64,000 bases of DNA from Lunularia cruciata. Its lineage: Eukaryota; Streptophyta; Marchantiopsida; Lunulariales; Lunulariaceae. Positions 24,410-36,400 of the stretch are shown here, piece by piece. Location: NCBI GenBank assembly GCA_948567375.1, contig OX419761.1, positions 49,390,243 to 49,454,242 of the forward strand, written 5' to 3'. The position numbers and the translations under genes were made by a program. Within the stretch, counting starts at the first letter, position 1. The number at the start of each line of letters is the position of its first letter. A model generated the notes under the pieces. It had not been told where the DNA came from and made no database searches. It saw only the letters and a list, made by a program, of their open reading frames with translations.

Positions 24410-25890
24410 CAAGCGCGAGATGTCACAACAAATACAAACTCATCCTTGATCAGAACACCACCATTGAACCTAGCATAAGCGGAAGATATTGAAGGCCCAA
24501 AAGCCTCAAATGCGGTGGACCATGACCATTAAAATAGGTGGCACATTATACACAATGTATCTAAACATGTTGGATGAACGTGCTAATGAATTGCCAGCAT
24601 AGCATTGATTCTAGCTCGCTTTCCAAACACCCCGTATTCTGGTGCGTATTATTGTAAACCCTAAGCCTAATGCAAAAATTCTACGAAATTCTTGCCGGCC
24701 GACATGCTCGTGCGACCCGGCGACCATTTTGCCAAATTCGACTGATTGGTGTATTGAGATGAACGGATGATTGATCTTACCTTTGATCAATTTGCATAAT
24801 TTCTTCGACCCGTGCTCCAGCGAAGCTAGTTTTCTTTCACGGCCCCACAATCCTTCGACCGACGGGCAGAACGAGTCTCTTCTCGATGAGATGAGTTCGT
24901 CCCTTCCACGTATCCTGGGAATAATTTTCGCCTCAACCTGGCAAGCTAGCTGGATGGGGCACATCCTGCAGGTTGTCGGGGCCCGGCAGATACCTACCGG
25001 TATCGTACACCGCAGGCTTTGCGCAATCATCCCTTTCTAAATTACGATTCACACAGGGCCAGTTTGGTTCAGCACAACCGCATTCGCACGATAAGATTCC
25101 CTGCACATGTCGAGAAAACCAATGCCGAGGAGAATAGCATCAATCCTTTCCACGACGTTGGCTACACCAGAAGTGGCCGCTGGCCAAAATTCAAGCATAA
25201 GCCCTTGACATCGCGACTCGAGAAGAACCGACAAATATAGTACTGATTACCGGTTGGTTTGGGGATATGATCGATGATTTCAGCAATTGATCGGCAAGCC
25301 ACCGGCTAGATTTTTAAAACCATCAAAAGACACCTAGAAGAATCCCTGAGAGATAACCACTTGGTATTTCTGCTGGCATACGGAGATTCCCCCCCTGAAC
25401 TCCGCATTCCGCGATCGCGAATATAATGAAGAAGTTTATTGCAACTGATACATTTTGTCACTCGCGTAAGGGAAGATGTCGGATGTGGAGATTGAACATA
25501 CCAGCCCAACAGGCGGTGTCAGAAGTAGTTTTGAAAGGATGTCTTCGTGATAAATAACAAACTACATAATTATTTGTGGTGAACTCTATGTAATGGGATG
25601 GAAGGATGAAGTGCTAATAACTGAACCTCGAATATTTAGTGCAAGTTCAAAATAAATGTTAGTTAAAAGAGGTAATATGACTTCCTGATCGGGTTGCCAT
25701 TTTCTTTGGAGTGTGATTCGTCAGACTTTTTGGCATATACCATATGTTACAAAACGTGCCCCTTTTCTTGAGCTATTTGAATTGGAATTCACCATTGGTG
25801 TAGATTATACCGCCTTGTGCTAATGGTGTATGATTGCTCTTGTCACATGTCAATAAATTAAGTGGTGGGTTTAGTAGTTTAGAATTGGTG
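24410..25890. other. Upstream flank of the pseudouridine synthase gene
   Basis: A CpG-containing, higher-complexity stretch lies at the 5' side of the minus-strand gene and probably holds its promoter and 5' UTR. A 139-codon minus-strand frame near 24611-25030 has no recognisable domain and I do not call it a gene. From about 25510 the sequence becomes AT-rich again. Confidence 0.4.
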
Positions 25891-26600
25891 TGGTGATTCT
25901 TTTCAATAGATTAGTGTGGGAAGGGAGATCAAGAGTTATGGAAAATTATCCCTGCCGTTCAACGGCTACCAACAAATTGATTGAGGGTCGAGAAATTTTA
26001 TTCCCAAAGAGCAACAAAAATTATGCAATGGAAAATGAAGTACTTGATTGCATTAAAGACTCACATTTGGATTTAAAACCAAGATCTTTAGACTCACACC
26101 TGGATTCACAACTAATACAATCATTAGAGAAGTATGGAGAATTGTTGAGGATGGTGTATTTGATGCCGAGCAAAACAAAAGAAGACGAATAGTTCCACAT
26201 TGTAACATATCATTATGGCCAAATTTTGGATTATTTTGAAGATCTCGATCATTTTTCACATATTTGTGGTGTCAATTACAAAAAACTCATTCAAAAATCC
26301 ACTACTTTTAGTTTCATGGCCACACTTTTGGTTCAAGAGGTGCAAGGATTTACTACTTTTATGACAAGTGATGGTTGAGGTATATAAAATGGTACAAAGA
26401 AGTTTGGGGGTTGAAAAACAAGTCTACTAGAGAAGGACTCACAGAACAAGAATATAGCAAAGGGTGGAGAACTATAAACAACAATTGAATGGAATGTGCA
26501 CACATTTTGCTAGAATGGAAGCAACGTTTGGGAATAGAGCCAACATTACTCCACCCATTACGGTAAGTTTGGGGGATTTAAATCCCAATTCATGTGAGGT
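25890..26600 (+). other. Unrecognised stretch before an isolated LTR
   Basis: A 100-codon plus-strand frame (25890-26192) and neighbouring broken frames encode peptides I cannot place. A G-rich TTTGGGGGA near 26570 resembles a polypurine tract ~35 bases before the LTR at 26607, so this could be the end of a decayed retroelement. Confidence 0.3.
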
Positions 26601-26606
26601 TGGTGT

Positions 26607-27110
26607 TGTAACAATATGGAGTTTACATATGAGTTAGTTAAGACTAATGAAGTATCAAATAAGCCAAATTAGCCAAGGATTATAAAAGCAATCTAGAAGT
26701 ATCTAGGAAGCTACTTGGTACCTTCCAAGTATTGTGTAATGTGCATGCCAAATGGTGACTTCAAGTAGAAAGCTTCTTGGGAAGCTTCTTGGCTAGCTTA
26801 GCTTGCACACCAAGTAGGTGGTTTCTAGAAAGAAGTTTCTTGGGAAGCTTCCCAACTAGCTTAACTCACATGCCAAGTAGGTGGTTTCTAGAGAGAAGTT
26901 TCTTGAGAAACTTCATGGTTAACTTGGCTTGCACTCAAAGAAGATGGTTTTTAGGAAGCTTCTTGAGAAGCTTCTCAAGAGCCTTATATGTTTTCTATAA
27001 ATACCATAGCCCAAGCTCATTCAAGTTTGGAGTTTAAGTCATTCAAGTATCCCAATGTGATCTTTCACTCTAGTCTTCCATTCTCATATTTCTCTCCTTA
27101 GTCTTTTACA
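26607..27110 (+). repeat. Family A LTR, isolated
   Basis: It begins TGTAACAATATGGAG and ends GTCTTTTACA, with the same GAAGCTTC palindromes and an ATAAATACC TATA-like box near 26998. No primer site follows, so it is a solo or 3' LTR. The five bases on the two sides do not match, so no target duplication is seen. Confidence 0.85.
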
Positions 27111-27114
27111 AGCG

Positions 27115-28440
27115 CCGAGGAGGTTCTTGAATACTAAGAAACCATCTTGATAGGCTCTCAATTCCCATGTCCTCTAGAGGTGGTGCTCCCTGACTTGTGC
27201 ACCCAATTTTTCATGAACACCCAAGGGATGGAAAGTTTACTTAGTGTTCACATGGAGGGCTTGGAGAATGGAATCCGAGCTGGTACATATGAGGAGTCAC
27301 AATTTGTTGCACTACTTGAGGACTCACCTTTTATTACACCACCTCTACTAGCTTCTATAGGAGATGGATCAAAGGGTGCTTTCCTCAACAAAGAAGGAGA
27401 ATGTGACTCAAAGAGGAGAAAAGGTGGAACATCCATACTCATGAAATCTAAATGAGTCTATTGCAATGAGGAAAATCTCCCAAGGAAATAAGTCAATATT
27501 TCAAAGTTCTAACTCAATTTCATCAAGACATCAAGCCTTCAGCTACATGTTACAAACTCAAGGAAAAACATCTTGTTCCAAATTCATACTCTAGTGACAA
27601 TAAATATGATACTACTAGGAAAGCACTTCCATGTAACCGTAGTATATTTATAATTAAAGATCATGTTTGACTACTTTGTGAACCGATGTGTAATGATTTT
27701 TGATCAGTATATTGTGTTTGAGTGTATGAGATTGAGATTTTTGTGTAAGTGCTATAGATTGCTAGAACAAGGACTCTTATCAAAAGTCCAAAAAGCCATT
27801 CTAAAAAGACTTATCATGCTCAAAGTTGAACAAAATAGCTGCCTAAAGATGCTTGTTGAAGCCCAAAAGAGCATCACACTCCCAACCAATCCCTGAAAGC
27901 ACACAATGGCACTCATTGGTGCTTGCCGACACCCACTCATGAAGAGATGCTCAATGATGCACGTCCAAAGAACGGGTAAGGTTTCAGATGGTGCTTATTG
28001 CCACCCAATGGAGCATAATGGCATCCATCAAAGAATGTGTAAGTTTATTGATGGTGCACTATGATGCCAGTTGGATATAGAAGTTGCTCATTGGTACTTG
28101 CTCATTAGGAGATGCTTGTTGGATTTTGGGGATGTGTAAGGTGCATGATGACGCCTAGTGATGCTAGTTGGATATAGAAGGTGCATGCTAATGCTTGTTA
28201 CAAGCGGCTAGCACTTATAGGCACCAATTGGTGCCCAAGCATCATGTGGTTTAATGGATTCACATTCATGTGATATGAGAGTGAGGCAAAGTGAAAATGG
28301 AAATAAATGTAGAATCAGAAATATGATACATATCACATGATATGAGGTATGAGAGTGAGGCAAAGTGAAAGTAGAAATAAATGTATTATTGTAAATATGA
28401 TACATATTATGTGTATAAATATGTAGTTCCTAAGGCTAGT
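27115..28440. other. No recognised gene; short direct repeats
   Basis: A 102-codon plus-strand frame (27147-27455) has no familiar motif. Near 28068-28200 the phrase AGTTGGATATAGAAG recurs with similar flanks, and near 28272 and 28346 a ~70-base segment beginning TATGAGAGTGAGGCAAAGTG is repeated in tandem. Nothing else is supported. Confidence 0.4.
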
Positions 28441-28442
28441 CA

Positions 28443-29320
28443 CTATGTTGGAGGAGAAGGAGGTGAAGAAGATGAGGGAGATGCAACATGGAGTCTACAT
28501 GCAATAACATCCTTAAGTTTACATTGGTATATAGCATGTTGAATCCTAAATGGACTCAATGGCCACCAAAGGCGCCGCTCACTCTCAGCCAAGGGTTGGT
28601 GCCTAATACTGCTAACTAGAAGTTCATATGCATCACTACTATAAGAACTCAATCTACCAGATGTCCACTCCTCTTCTACCCAACTAACAACAAGTTGATC
28701 ATCATGGATAAATCTATCCAAAGCTATCATCAAGAAAGTTGAATGACCAAGTGTATGATGATCTCTCTACCTTGTAAGGAGGAAGTAGGGAGGATGGATC
28801 ATACCATGAGGATGGTTCCTATAGTAAGAGAGTGCATAACTATCTAGGATCATATGAAGAGGTAAACCTAATGAAGTGTGATGCTCATAGGATCTACCTC
28901 TAAGTCTTTTGAAATCATCTTGCTTGACATCTATAGAACAGAAAAATGTCATGAGCCAAGACCTAGTGTTAACTAACTCTAGGAGCTATAACCACTACCA
29001 CATGCTTCATAGCAACAACTCAACTCCATCAAGCAAAAGATCTATCCACAAGATAACCTCAAAGCACAACAAATAGAATTGAATGAAATGGTTAACACCA
29101 AGATGTGCCACCCATCAGATGTGCTCTAATTGTGTGTGAGAGCACCAACCATACCTAATGGTAAAGCTCTCCTACTCACCATAACCAATGCTGCCATGAA
29201 GCCATAATGATGCCAAACAAGTAACATCCACAACAATAATCTTCTTCCATAGGAATCTTTGGAAGAGAATACATGGAATATTCTCTCTTCAAAGAGGAAG
29301 CCTCTCTCTAAACTCACTTT
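28443..29320 (-). pseudogene. Decayed minus-strand coding stretch of unknown family
   Basis: Three minus-strand open segments (28733-28443, 28952-28767 and 29317-29126) follow one another and have protein-like composition, ending in a Ser/Pro tail (SPSSSSPPSPPT). I do not recognise the family. They lie downstream, on the same strand, of the coiled-coil-like repeat at 30.5-30.8 kb, with a solo LTR between, so all may be remnants of one gene or transposon protein. It could also be chance. Confidence 0.3.
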
Positions 29321-29618
29321 GAGTCTCTTGAGTCACCACACTGAAATGCAAGGAATGGGAGGCAAATTCTAGGTCTTTTGAGTCACAACACTATGGAATA
29401 ACACATAGGTGGCATCTATATGGATCTATGTCTTCTCATGTGAGGGTTGATTGCGAGGTTGGCAAGCAATCATATAGAGTCTTGGGCCAAGATAAGCCAC
29501 ATGAGCACTTCCTTGAGCTAGAATACTCTCACTTCCCTCTACCTAAACATGTGCACCTCTCCATAGCAAATGCTAACTCTTGTGCATGATTCTTTAATTG
29601 GATCCTACAACCTTTGGC

Positions 29619-30372
29619 CATGGTGTAATACCAAGAGCTAGCCATATGATCTGGATGTGAAATTTGGTTTGGTAACATCTAGAATGATGTTATACATGAT
29701 GGTCAAAATAGATCAGATAGAAGTATCACCAAAACAGTCCTTCTACAAATAGGGCAGAAACCAAAATAGACTTGAAAACCTTAGAACCAATAGCTAGACA
29801 TATGACTTAAAGGTGAGAATTGGTTTTATAACCTCTAGAAGGATGTTACACATGATGGACTAAACATATCAAAAAGAGGTATCACCAAAAGGGGACTTCT
29901 ACTAATAGAGTAGGAATTGAAATATGCCTAAAATCTTTGAAGGTAATTTTGGAGGATTAAAAGGATGAATTAGGCCTCAAAAATGTGCAGATTCCACCCC
30001 TCCCTACGGATGAAAGCTGGCCTTCCCTCCCTCCCCCCCCCCTAGTTTGTCTCATTGAGAGCTTTCCAATGGTACCTTACCCATGTGATTCTGAGATTCC
30101 TACAAGAAAATTCTCTAAAAGATTCCCTCTTGTCAAAGCTTGTTGACCAACCAGATAGGACCTAGACCGACATGTCACCCATCCAAGTAAGTAATCCAAG
30201 GGTGGAGCTTTCTGACATGTCATCTATCTGTGTGCCTAATCCTATGGTGGAGCTTCCTTGGAGATCCTCTTTGTCTATATAATAAAGAGAAGGTGCTCCT
30301 TTAGGGCATCAAATAATTGAGTGTGAAATTTGTGTTTTCTCTCTTCTCTTGTCCTTGGAGTATTACACATGG
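29619..30372 (+). repeat. Family B solo LTR with perfect target duplication
   Basis: The unit from 29624 to 30367 starts TGTAATACCA and ends TATTACA, and is flanked on both sides by CATGG, a 5-base target-site duplication. Its first half holds two copies of a ~150-base subrepeat (TTGGT..TAACATCTAGAATGATGT-like). A TATATAATAAAG box lies near 30275. No internal coding region remains, so it is a solo LTR formed by recombination. Relatives occur near 43.6 kb and, inverted, at 46.9/52.4-53.1 kb. Confidence 0.92.
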
Positions 30373-30409
30373 TAACAACACCTAGGATATCCAAGTCCAA
30401 GTGACCCAA

Positions 30410-30808
30410 CCTCTACTCTCTCTCTCCATCTCATAGCTAGTAAAGGTCAAATGCATCCTCTCCTTAGCAGCAAGTGTATCTTCTCACTCATAAAGGAGTC
30501 TCTCAAACAACAATCTATCTTGCTCTTCTTAGATCTCTAATCTACTCTCACACTTAAACAATAATCTCTCTTGCTCCTCTACACTCTCCAATCTACTCTC
30601 ACACTCAAGCACTAATCTCTCCCGCTCCTCTACACTCTCCAATCTACTCTCATGCTCAAGCACTAATCTCTCTCACTCCTCTACACTCTCCAATCTACTC
30701 TCACACTCAAGCACTAATCTCTCTTGCTTCTCTACACTCTCCAATCTACTCTCACGCTCAAGCACTAATCTCTCTCACTCCTCTACACTCTCCAATCTAC
30801 AAGACAAG
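30410..30808 (-). repeat. 51-base tandem repeat encoding a 17-residue coiled-coil-like unit (decayed)
   Basis: Units begin at 30538, 30589, 30640, 30691, 30742 and (partial) 30793, exactly 51 bases apart. Read on the minus strand each gives about ESVEERERLVLECESRL, rich in Glu, Arg and Leu, and a weaker related stretch continues to ~30410. Some units have a TGA where others have CGG or CAA at the same codon, as expected for CGA-to-TGA decay in a sequence no longer under selection. Family unknown. Confidence 0.75.
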
Positions 30809-30809
30809 T

Positions 30810-32215
30810 TCTAGTATCTAGGGAAAATGGGTAGATGCCCAAGGATGCCCAAAGATGATGTGAGATAGAGAAAGACATTGGAAGATATAAGGTTTAAGGA
30901 TTAAGGCTTAATGGCAAGCAATGCTCACCAATGTTGTGGGATAAGTCTATTCTAAGTGGTTTGCACTAGTGACACTTGTAGGCATTGATTATTTAACTCA
31001 AAATCAAAACCTGAAATTGATTGTAGGGCTGGAAAACAAACAAACATTGAGAAAGAAAGGAGAATGGGAAAAAATACCTTTAGGCAAGGGTAGTGTAACC
31101 CAAGGGTTATTTTCAAGCTAAGAACATCTAGATCAACCTCATTGATTCTAGCAACGGCAATTCAAACTTGGTGATTATCCAACCAAGACCATTTTATAAA
31201 GGTCATTAGGTGTTGTATTGTGTAAAAAGAAATTAACCAGTCTCCTTCATGAGTAGTTCATGTCCTCACCGTCAATAATTTTCTCATAACCCCAAATTTT
31301 TGCCATGGAAATTTCCTATCTGCACACTCTTTCAAAACTTGCTAAGTTTTAAAAGAGGGTGCAGATTAGGACTCTCCTCTCAAAACTTTATCTCTTTCTT
31401 TCTCTCCTCTCTCCTTCTCTTTCTCTTTGATCCCTCCCAAACCCCTCCCAAATAGCACTCCTTCTCTTCTCCTTCTATTTTTAAGCTACCCCTCTCGAAT
31501 GGCACACTCCTTCAAAAAAGCAAATTGCACTCTTATTGGTGAAATGTGCAAAATGGTGACTTTGCAAGAAAGTGTATGTTTATATAGACCCTCACATGAA
31601 CTATTAAATCTATATTTCTTGGCCAAAAATCAAAATTCATTACTAGAAAACCAAAATTTGAACATCAATTGATTGCAATATGCAACACAACACGTTGTCA
31701 ACCGGCACTACCTAGATGGTTGCCTTGGAAATGGGTGCCAATTTTCACCTTCCAAAGTCCACAAGCGGCCACTAGTGCCATTCACCCATCTTGTGCCATT
31801 GCACAATAATAGGTGCCAACCTTTTGTTGAGCCGTTTCAAGACCAAGCATTAATTGGCACAAACCCATCAACCAATGCCTTTTTCCATCCATACCAAGCA
31901 TCACCTACCACCTTCCAACATCCATACAAGGCATCAACCAATATCAATCTTGCAACCAACACCTTTTTGACAGCCACATCGGGCACCCATGGGTTCCAAC
32001 TAGCTTCAATTGGTGCCAACCGGTGCTAAACTTGGACCAAGAGAGTTTATAAAAATAGGTTCATGCAATACTAAATTCTAAACAAAATAGGTTCATGGAA
32101 AATAACAATACTAATGCTTAATAGTCTCTAAAGGATATTACATCATGAAGAAGCATAAGAGAAGGACTTGGTGCTTATCATATACCAAAGGATATTTTTA
32201 TTACAAAAGAACATG
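30810..32215. other. No recognised gene; pyrimidine-rich tract
   Basis: A CT-rich low-complexity tract lies at about 31375-31510 (CTCTTTCTTTCTCTCCTCTC). A 118-codon frame at 31673-32029 is Pro/His/Asn-rich with recurring CATCCATACAAGGCATC-like phrases and looks like repeat-derived sequence, not a gene. Confidence 0.45.
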
Positions 32216-32218
32216 TTA

Positions 32219-33422
32219 CTATTGAATTTCCTTGAGATGATGTGCAAGGCATTGTTGAATCATCCTTGACCTGATTTCCTCTCTACTAAGCTCCATTCTA
32301 TTAAGAGAAAGTTTTGTATCTACTTGAGTTTCCTCTATAAATCCGCAATCATCTTCTAACCAAGCATGCAACCTATCAATACAAAGTTATGTAAAATAAT
32401 ACAAATTGGAACACACTTTAACAAATGTGCATTTCTACTATTGTCTTTAAGTTTCACTATGAACTCACAAGAGAATGCCATCCAGATTTCAATATCTTAT
32501 ACAATACTCATTTATCACCCTTGCCTTTGCCAAATATTTGTTGAACTTTTGCTTGTCCTCTATTTAGGACTGCTTGAAGCAAAGGACTAGGTGATGCATG
32601 GGTACATAACTAGAATCATCTAAAATATACTCTTTGGCCTCAAAACTACAATGTCCCCCTCTTTGGTTCAAATCCCTCCACAATTGATGATGTTTTAAAT
32701 AGGTCATGGTTTGATATGACCCCGGCATTCTTGCAAATAAAAAAATCAAAAGTTGAAGTGGTACAAAATCTGATTAAAAAAAGGAAAATTAACATAGTGA
32801 ACAATTTAAACACTTACTTCTTGTAAAATGTATAATCTTTTATCATCACAAATCACTTGGTCTTTTATGGAATAAGAGCACTTCCTACTATAACATATTT
32901 GTCCATCCATTACAGGTTGAGCTACAAGAGGAAATACCAAACCTACACAACCAGGGAAAACCTTTGTGTGCAAAAATTATTGATATTCTCCTTCTCTCCT
33001 TGTGCTCCGGTTAGGCCACTTGACTCCTCATAAAATTTAATATAGCTATCATGAATTGATCTATGAAGGCAATTTTTGAACCCGCAATAATCCCCCAAAT
33101 GTTTAACCCTGTTGCAACACAAGCTCCGTTACCATGATGCCCAAATCTATCAAGAGCAAGAGCTACTTGGATCTTAAGGGGTGTTTGCTCCCATTGGTTG
33201 ATCTTTTATCAAATATACTAATGTTGAAAAAGAATCAACATCCATTCTAGTCAACCGGTGGAATGTCTTCACATTTAGGTCTCTAAAATATGTAATCACT
33301 AATTCTTTGCTATGAGGGTATGTAACTTTGGGTTCTAAGTACCTAGGCAAAATGTGCATATCTAGTTCTAGCATATCTAAATCTCCCTCTTTATCATATG
33401 GTTCATCAAATGTGGTCACCAA
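32219..33422 (-). pseudogene. PIF/Harbinger transposase fossil
   Basis: On the minus strand the order of conserved blocks matches Harbinger DDE transposases. They are an N-terminal helical region (LNVKTFHRLTRMDVDSFSTL), ALDRFGHHGNGACVATG, FPLVAQPVMDGQICYSRKCS with SIKDQVICDDKR, then GMPGSYQTMTYLKHHQLW, YILDDSSY (second catalytic Asp region), RVINEYCIRYLKSGWHSL (third catalytic acid region) and a tail ending KEIQ before a stop. The usual VDGT motif with the first catalytic Asp is absent: the sequence passes from VGL straight to VFPL. The frame shifts several times. It is therefore an inactive remnant of a DNA transposon. No terminal inverted repeats or partner Myb-like gene were found. Confidence 0.85.
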
Positions 33423-33429
33423 ATTTAAT

Positions 33430-36400
33430 TAGATAATCCATTGTATGTATTTCCTAATGTGTTTGGTTAGTTCTCCACACGTGCTACCTCTTGGCATGCT
33501 CTACTCTATTATTCTCAATTCTAGTATAACTTAGAAATAGTCAAATCTCTCTTCTTGTCATTGTAAACTCTCCTCAACCTTGGATCAAGCAAAAAATAAA
33601 CATCCAAGGAAAGCTAGCACCCTTATGGAGAGAGCAAGGAAATTAAGAATTCAAGCTAAGAAATAGATAAGAAATCAAGATCAAATCAAAATCATTGGAA
33701 TCCCACATGGAAAAACATTGAATTCAAACTGTCTCTAGAGTGATCATTTAGAGGAAAATTTTCAAGAAAAATGGATCATTATGAATTCACACTCTTTGGA
33801 AGGTAGAGAGACCACTCAAACCACTAAATCCACTCTTTAAACTGGGAGAACCATTTGAGCCAAAAAAATGAGGAAAATAGATTGCTATGAATTCACACTT
33901 TAAGTAGAGGGACCCTCTCAGACAAGGAAATCAAGGGAATTGGATAGCTTTGCAATGAATTCCCTCTCGATCCTTCTCACTAGTTGTCAATTCCTCTTGA
34001 CCTATCAAAATATATAGATAAGAAGCATCTCCCCACTTCCTCTTGACCTATCAAAATATATAGAGAAGAAGCATCTCCCGCTCAATGGCTAGTACTTATA
34101 TTCAAATTAAATCAGGCACTTAATTAGCCCTAAATTGTAATTAATACTTTCTGATGCGCAAAAAAAAGCTTCATATCTCTTTTTTCCTATGAACCACCTC
34201 TTATGGAGTTTGCTAATAATAAGGAACTTGGGACTGAATTTTTTAGTGGGTCCTCTCTTCCTCTCATACAAACCTCATACCGATGATTGGTAGGCTTTGT
34301 AAATACAATTAAGAAAAATATATAGAACCTTGTAACTTTATTTCTAGAACCCTTAATGTATATTTTCAGTTAAGCTTACCCAATAAATGGAAAGTGGGGT
34401 TAGATAGGTAAACCTAAGCATTTCTAGTGGCATGTGTGGCTACTAGCTCTAAAGATGTGCTTTAAAATTAGCTTGCCATTTCAAAGAGTCTCATCTAGCA
34501 GTGGAAGAGATCTTGTTTTACGAATTTTGGAATTAACTGGTTATATTTTCTAAGACTTTACATTTTGGTTATATCTAAGGATCTAGTTGTAGAGAAAAGC
34601 ATTTTGTAGAGCCAACATAATCGCCAAATTGTGTGCATCACCTCTCTTTCACTTGAAAAGTAGTTTAAATTTTAGATAAATCTAGTAGGTCAAACTAATT
34701 AGTTTAATTTGCCTAAATCTTCTTTATGAATTTTAAGTCTATTCTAATCCTATCTATTCTAAGTATATTCTAAATCCTTCCGTTTCAAGTTTACTCTCAT
34801 AATAGCTTGATTAAATTAGTAAAAATTATCAACCATTTTAACCTAAACTTTCTTTTATGATAAGTATTAAGTAGCAAAGGAAACGATAATTTGCAATGTA
34901 GACATATTGCTTTATGACTAATTTTTTGAAAATATTTGGTTTAAAACTTATCCAAATAGTAATAATTAATATTATTATTGACATAATATTAGAATAAATC
35001 CTCAAGAGTTTTAAGAAAATGATGTTTTATATCTTGTATTATTTTTTTCTTAAGAAATTTGGAGAGGCCTTAAATTTAATCGATTTCTTTTCTTTGCTAA
35101 TAGCTCTCGTATGTAGTATTTCATTATCATCAATATACTTAAGGATTATTATTTCTCCTTTCTTAAAATTGAACCTCAATTGGGTTTGTATTTTCCAAGT
35201 TCAAAATCTTCGGCGATTGGTTTTCATGAGTCCAGTAATATCATAATATTTATTGGTGCGAGAAGACGGTTAAGATTGCTTCAGGACTCGTTACTTGTGC
35301 TCATCTTATTACGTTATGAATGCAAATATGCATAAGTTTATGATGATGTGCAAATATCTTTGCCCATCGTTTCATTAATTGAAGGGTTATATATATAATA
35401 TCGCGGACGTGTGCGCGTTTAATTGATTATCCGATGAAAATATTAGGGGAAAGTTTCAATCTTTGAAATGCATATGCATAGATTTCTCGCTAGACTATTT
35501 TTGTATTTTTTGTTAGTACGTTTACATGGTGTTCCATGTGGATAAGTAATCTAGAAGTGGTAATTTCTAGATTGAATTTCATATGCTAGATAGTTAGAAA
35601 TTTAAAATATAATCCATATAATGACTCATATATTTAGAATTTTTATTTTTATTTATTTACTTATAAGCAAGAAATTTACTTGAAAAGATAGGGACTGAAG
35701 AACTTCTTTAGAAATTTCATCCAATACATACTAATATACGGAATCCAGAGCTGACTTTGCATAAATTGAAAATAATTTCATTGAATTTTATAAATTCTAC
35801 TCATGGATCCTTTAATTATTAAATTTTGAGCATAAAAAATCTTAATATTATTTACTGAACCTATATACTGAATATTATTTACTATATAGAATTTCAGTTC
35901 TGTTTTTAGTAATAATAGATAGTTCCTCTTTTGACTTATTCATCATTTATATCTTTATTTTTAATTTTTTTAATTTTCTCAACTCTTATATAATCATTTT
36001 TTGTTTTTTTATGTCCTTTACCCTCCTTACGTCGTTTGTCCACTCATGTATAATTATAAAAATATTCTATAATTCAAACCTTATGGACCTATTTACGAGG
36101 TATTCCCTCACTAAAAACTTTGAATATAACAAGTTCTTTTCTATCAAGTCATTTTTCACTTAATTATATTTCACGACGTGATCACTTCTTTGACTGTTTC
36201 TCTCATTTAATCTGGTTGATGGTAAGTAGAACAAAAAAAGACGCATTTAGGAATTAAAGATCTAACCTGATTAATGAGATTATCTAGAAAATTTACTCAC
36301 TTTAATTATTATCCACAAAAATCCCATCAAATTCAACGAAAATCCCGTACGATCCATCTGTTATTAGAATTGATAATTTGCAAAATCTTTTAGTTCGAGA

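Noticed and set aside
24611-25030. 139-codon minus-strand frame as a gene
   Set aside because: No recognisable domain, and it overlaps frames on the other strand. It lies where the pseudouridine synthase promoter and 5' UTR should be.
26607-27110. Full element downstream of this LTR
   Set aside because: No primer-binding site or Gag-like sequence follows the LTR end, and the flanks show no matching duplication.
30538-30808. CRISPR-like array
   Set aside because: The units are contiguous 51-base coding-type repeats without unique spacers.
31673-32029. 118-codon Pro/His/Asn-rich frame as a secreted or repeat protein
   Set aside because: Composition and recurring phrases suggest repetitive non-coding DNA, and there is no signal peptide.
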